Shown in pieces: positions 41,983 to 43,695 of a DNA stretch of 43,695 nt; position 1 is the stretch's first letter; every line of letters starts with the position of its first letter. Source of the DNA: Pelobacter sp. UBA6812. Its GTDB lineage: Bacteria; Desulfobacterota; Desulfuromonadia; Desulfuromonadales; Syntrophotaleaceae. Made by a program: the position numbers and the translations under genes. The stretch is from contig DKEW01000013.1 in assembly GCA_002452265.1 (NCBI GenBank), forward strand, positions 1 to 43,695, given 5' to 3'. Under the pieces are notes generated by a model, which did not search any database, had not been told where the DNA came from, and saw only the letters and a list, made by a program, of their open reading frames with translations.

Positions 41983-43209
41983 CTAACTGGGTTCTGCTCC
42001 TTTTAGAAGCACCTCTTTCTCATCATAATCAATGGTTATTGGTTTGTTAACTGCTCGGCGCAGCAGGTAATATCCGCACAAGGAGGAGGCCAGGGATCCC
42101 ATCAGGACTCCGAGGCGCGCCGCATCGCCTGTTGCGGGCACAGCATTGTCCAAGGCCAAGGTTGCGATGAACAGACTCATGGTAAATCCGATGCCGCACA
42201 GCACCGCCATGCCATGAAAAGCGCGCCAGGAGGTTCCTTGAGGCAGGGGACCCAGGCCGAGCTTAATTGCAACCCAGGCGAAACTGACGATGCCGAGCTG
42301 TTTGCCGATAAAGAGTCCGGCCGCGATGCCCAGCGGCAGAGGTGACAGCAGATCGGTTGGGGCCAGTCCCGCCAGGGAAACGCCGGCATTTGCAAAGGCA
42401 AAAACCGGCAGGATACCGAAGGCTGCCCAGGGGTGGAGGTTGTGCTCAAGGTGTCGCAGGGGCGAGTGGCCATGCTGATCCTTGGCCCGTAAGGGTATGG
42501 CGAAGGCCAATACAACCCCTGCGAGCGTGGCGTGAACACCCGATTTGAGAACGCATACCCACAGGAACACGCCGAGCACGACATAAGCAGCGATGCGGGT
42601 GACGCCCAAACGATTCAGCACCACCAACCCGGCAACGGCTATTGCGGCCATGATCAGGGAGAAGACGGAAAGGTCGGCGGTATAGAACAGAGCGATGATG
42701 ACGATGGCACCAAGGTCGTCCAGAATCGCCAGGGTCAGGAGAAAGAGTTTCAGAGGGCCCGGTACGCGCTTACCGAGCAGGGCCATCACTCCCAGGGCGA
42801 AGGCGATGTCCGTTGCCGCGGGTATGGCCCATCCCTGCACGGTGGCCGGATTTGACCAGTTCATACCTGCATAGATCAACGCCGGTATCACCATGCCGCC
42901 GAGAGCGGCGATGCCGGGCATGGCAATCTGGGGCAGGCTGGAGAGTTCTCCCTCGAGGATCTCGCGTTTGACCTCGAGGCCGACGAGGAGGAAAAAAACG
43001 GCCATCAGGCCGTCGTTGATCCACAGCAGAAGGGGCTTGGCCAGATGGAGTGCTCCGATATGGATTTCTACAGGCGTTTGCAAGAGCCCATCATAGAGTA
43101 GGGAGAGGGGCGTGTTGGCGCATACGAGAGCCAGCAACATGGCGCCGATAAGTATGAGGCCGCTGGACGATTCGAGTTTGAGGAAATCACGGATAGTTTG
43201 GACAGTCAT
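41983..43209 (-). CDS. nhaA: Na+/H+ antiporter NhaA
   Basis: A 408-residue inner-membrane protein with about twelve helices. The conserved acidic residues are Asp133 (AATDIAFALG) and the pair Asp164-Asp165 (AILDDLGAIV), which bind Na+ and protons. GLEVKREI follows helix II as in the family. It exports sodium in exchange for protons and fits a saline habitat. The start is ATG 43209. The final MSDDG-like tail is short and basic-acidic. Confidence 0.92.
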   Translation of the reverse strand: MTVQTIRDFLKLESSSGLILIGAMLLALVCANTPLSLLYDGLLQTPVEIHIGALHLAKPLLLWINDGLMAVFFLLVGLEVKREILEGELSSLPQIAMPGIAALGGMVIPALIYAGMNWSNPATVQGWAIPAATDIAFALGVMALLGKRVPGPLKLFLLTLAILDDLGAIVIIALFYTADLSVFSLIMAAIAVAGLVVLNRLGVTRIAAYVVLGVFLWVCVLKSGVHATLAGVVLAFAIPLRAKDQHGHSPLRHLEHNLHPWAAFGILPVFAFANAGVSLAGLAPTDLLSPLPLGIAAGLFIGKQLGIVSFAWVAIKLGLGPLPQGTSWRAFHGMAVLCGIGFTMSLFIATLALDNAVPATGDAARLGVLMGSLASSLCGYYLLRRAVNKPITIDYDEKEVLLKGAEPS

Positions 43210-43296
43210 AAGCTCACTTAGGTTTCAGGGTCATCGGTCGACTCGGTACTTGCAGTCATGGGTTGCAGTTTTTAAATTTGCCGGAATTCAGGCCAG

Positions 43297-43695
43297 CTAC
43301 CTACGTTTGAGTGCCATCGCCTGCAGACGCGCGATGCGTTCTTCCATGGGAGGATGGGTGGCAAAGATGCCACGCAGGGTCCCTGCGCTCAGAGGATTGA
43401 CGATAAACATGTGGGATGTCGCGGGGTTCGACTCCGGCATGGGAACCGCACGAGTGCCGATCTGCAGTTTACGCAGGGCATTGGCAAGCGCCAGAGGCTT
43501 GCCGCAGATTTCGGCGCCGGAAGCATCGGCCAGATATTCGCGGGAACGGGAAACGGCCATCTGGATTATCATGGCCGCCAGGGGGGCGACCAATGCCAGG
43601 ACAAGACTGCCGAGCAGGTTGCCTCTTTCTTCATTTTCGCTGCTGCCACCGCCCAGGATGGCCGTCCATTGCAGCATGTTGCCGAGCATGGCGAT
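43297..43695 (-). CDS. htpX: Protease HtpX, C-terminal part
   Basis: The last 132 residues of an M48-family membrane zinc protease; the rest, including HExxH, is beyond the right edge. Visible blocks are LGNMLQWTAILGGG, a hydrophobic segment, then AVSRSREYLADASGAEI (the third zinc-ligand Glu is in SREYLAD) and FATHPPMEERIARLQ. HtpX degrades misfolded membrane proteins. Confidence 0.9.
   Translation of the reverse strand: MAMLGNMLQWTAILGGGSSENEERGNLLGSLVLALVAPLAAMIIQMAVSRSREYLADASGAEICGKPLALANALRKLQIGTRAVPMPESNPATSHMFIVNPLSAGTLRGIFATHPPMEERIARLQAMALKRR

Noticed and set aside
1..43695. CRISPR arrays, rRNA or tRNA genes
   Set aside because: I saw no regularly spaced direct repeats and no tRNA or rRNA-like sequence when reading; the attC sites are not regular repeats.

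Overview
The window looks like a chromosomal segment of a Gram-negative, probably anaerobic deltaproteobacterium of the Desulfuromonadales / Pelobacter (Syntrophotalea) type. I infer this from the gene mix: EttA, a single-module GlnE-like protein with ACT domains, an LplT-PlsC-Aas fusion, a GlyGly-CTERM/rhombosortase pair, B12 radical SAM enzymes and a marine-style NhaA. No rRNA or tRNA gene is present to confirm this. Both edges cut genes: ettA on the left and htpX on the right.

Layout. (1) 1-10684, ordinary core genes: EttA, an entericidin-like lipoprotein, a GFA-fold protein, a GlnE-like nucleotidyltransferase, an SDR oxidoreductase, a 4Fe-4S protein, a DUF1232 protein, a double-hotdog acyl-CoA thioesterase and a giant lysophospholipid transporter/acyltransferase/acyl-ACP synthetase fusion. 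(2) 10796-14337, a self-contained surface-protein module: a VIT/von Willebrand A protein with a GlyGly-CTERM tail, its rhombosortase 8 bp downstream, and a TetR regulator. Near-identical AGTAAACG/CGTTTACT-type operators lie in front of both the regulator and the module. (3) 14402-20197, an uncommon biosynthetic locus: two overlapping ATP-grasp ligases and a glycosyltransferase-like gene on the minus strand, then an AT-rich 409-bp gap, a P-loop protein and two sulfotransferases on the plus strand. (4) 20420-29232/31717, mixed housekeeping: a radical SAM protein with extra cysteines, a penicillin-binding transpeptidase, a PilZ protein, an SPOR-NlpC/P60 lipoprotein, a chemoreceptor and SbcD-SbcC.

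(5) 31835-40153 is the most interesting part: a chromosomal integron. An IntI-type tyrosine recombinase with the integron-specific insertion is transcribed leftward. To its right is an array of at least nine gene cassettes, all on the plus strand and separated by recognisable attC sites of 60 to 120 bp with differing sequences. The cassettes encode a membrane zinc-ribbon protein, an Imm58-like immunity protein, an unknown protein, a HEAT-like protein, a DUF3592 protein, a lipoprotein, an alpha/beta hydrolase, a GFA-fold enzyme and a frameshifted methyltransferase. Between the lipoprotein cassette and its attC lie a broken REP-associated (Y1) transposase element with 33-bp inverted ends and the 5' remnant of an IS110-family element that abuts an attC. 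The array ends in a degraded half-attC and a further REP-like fragment.

(6) 40451-43695 returns to the core: a B12-binding radical SAM protein, NhaA and the C-terminal part of HtpX.

All gene names are from reading motifs by eye; no database search was run.
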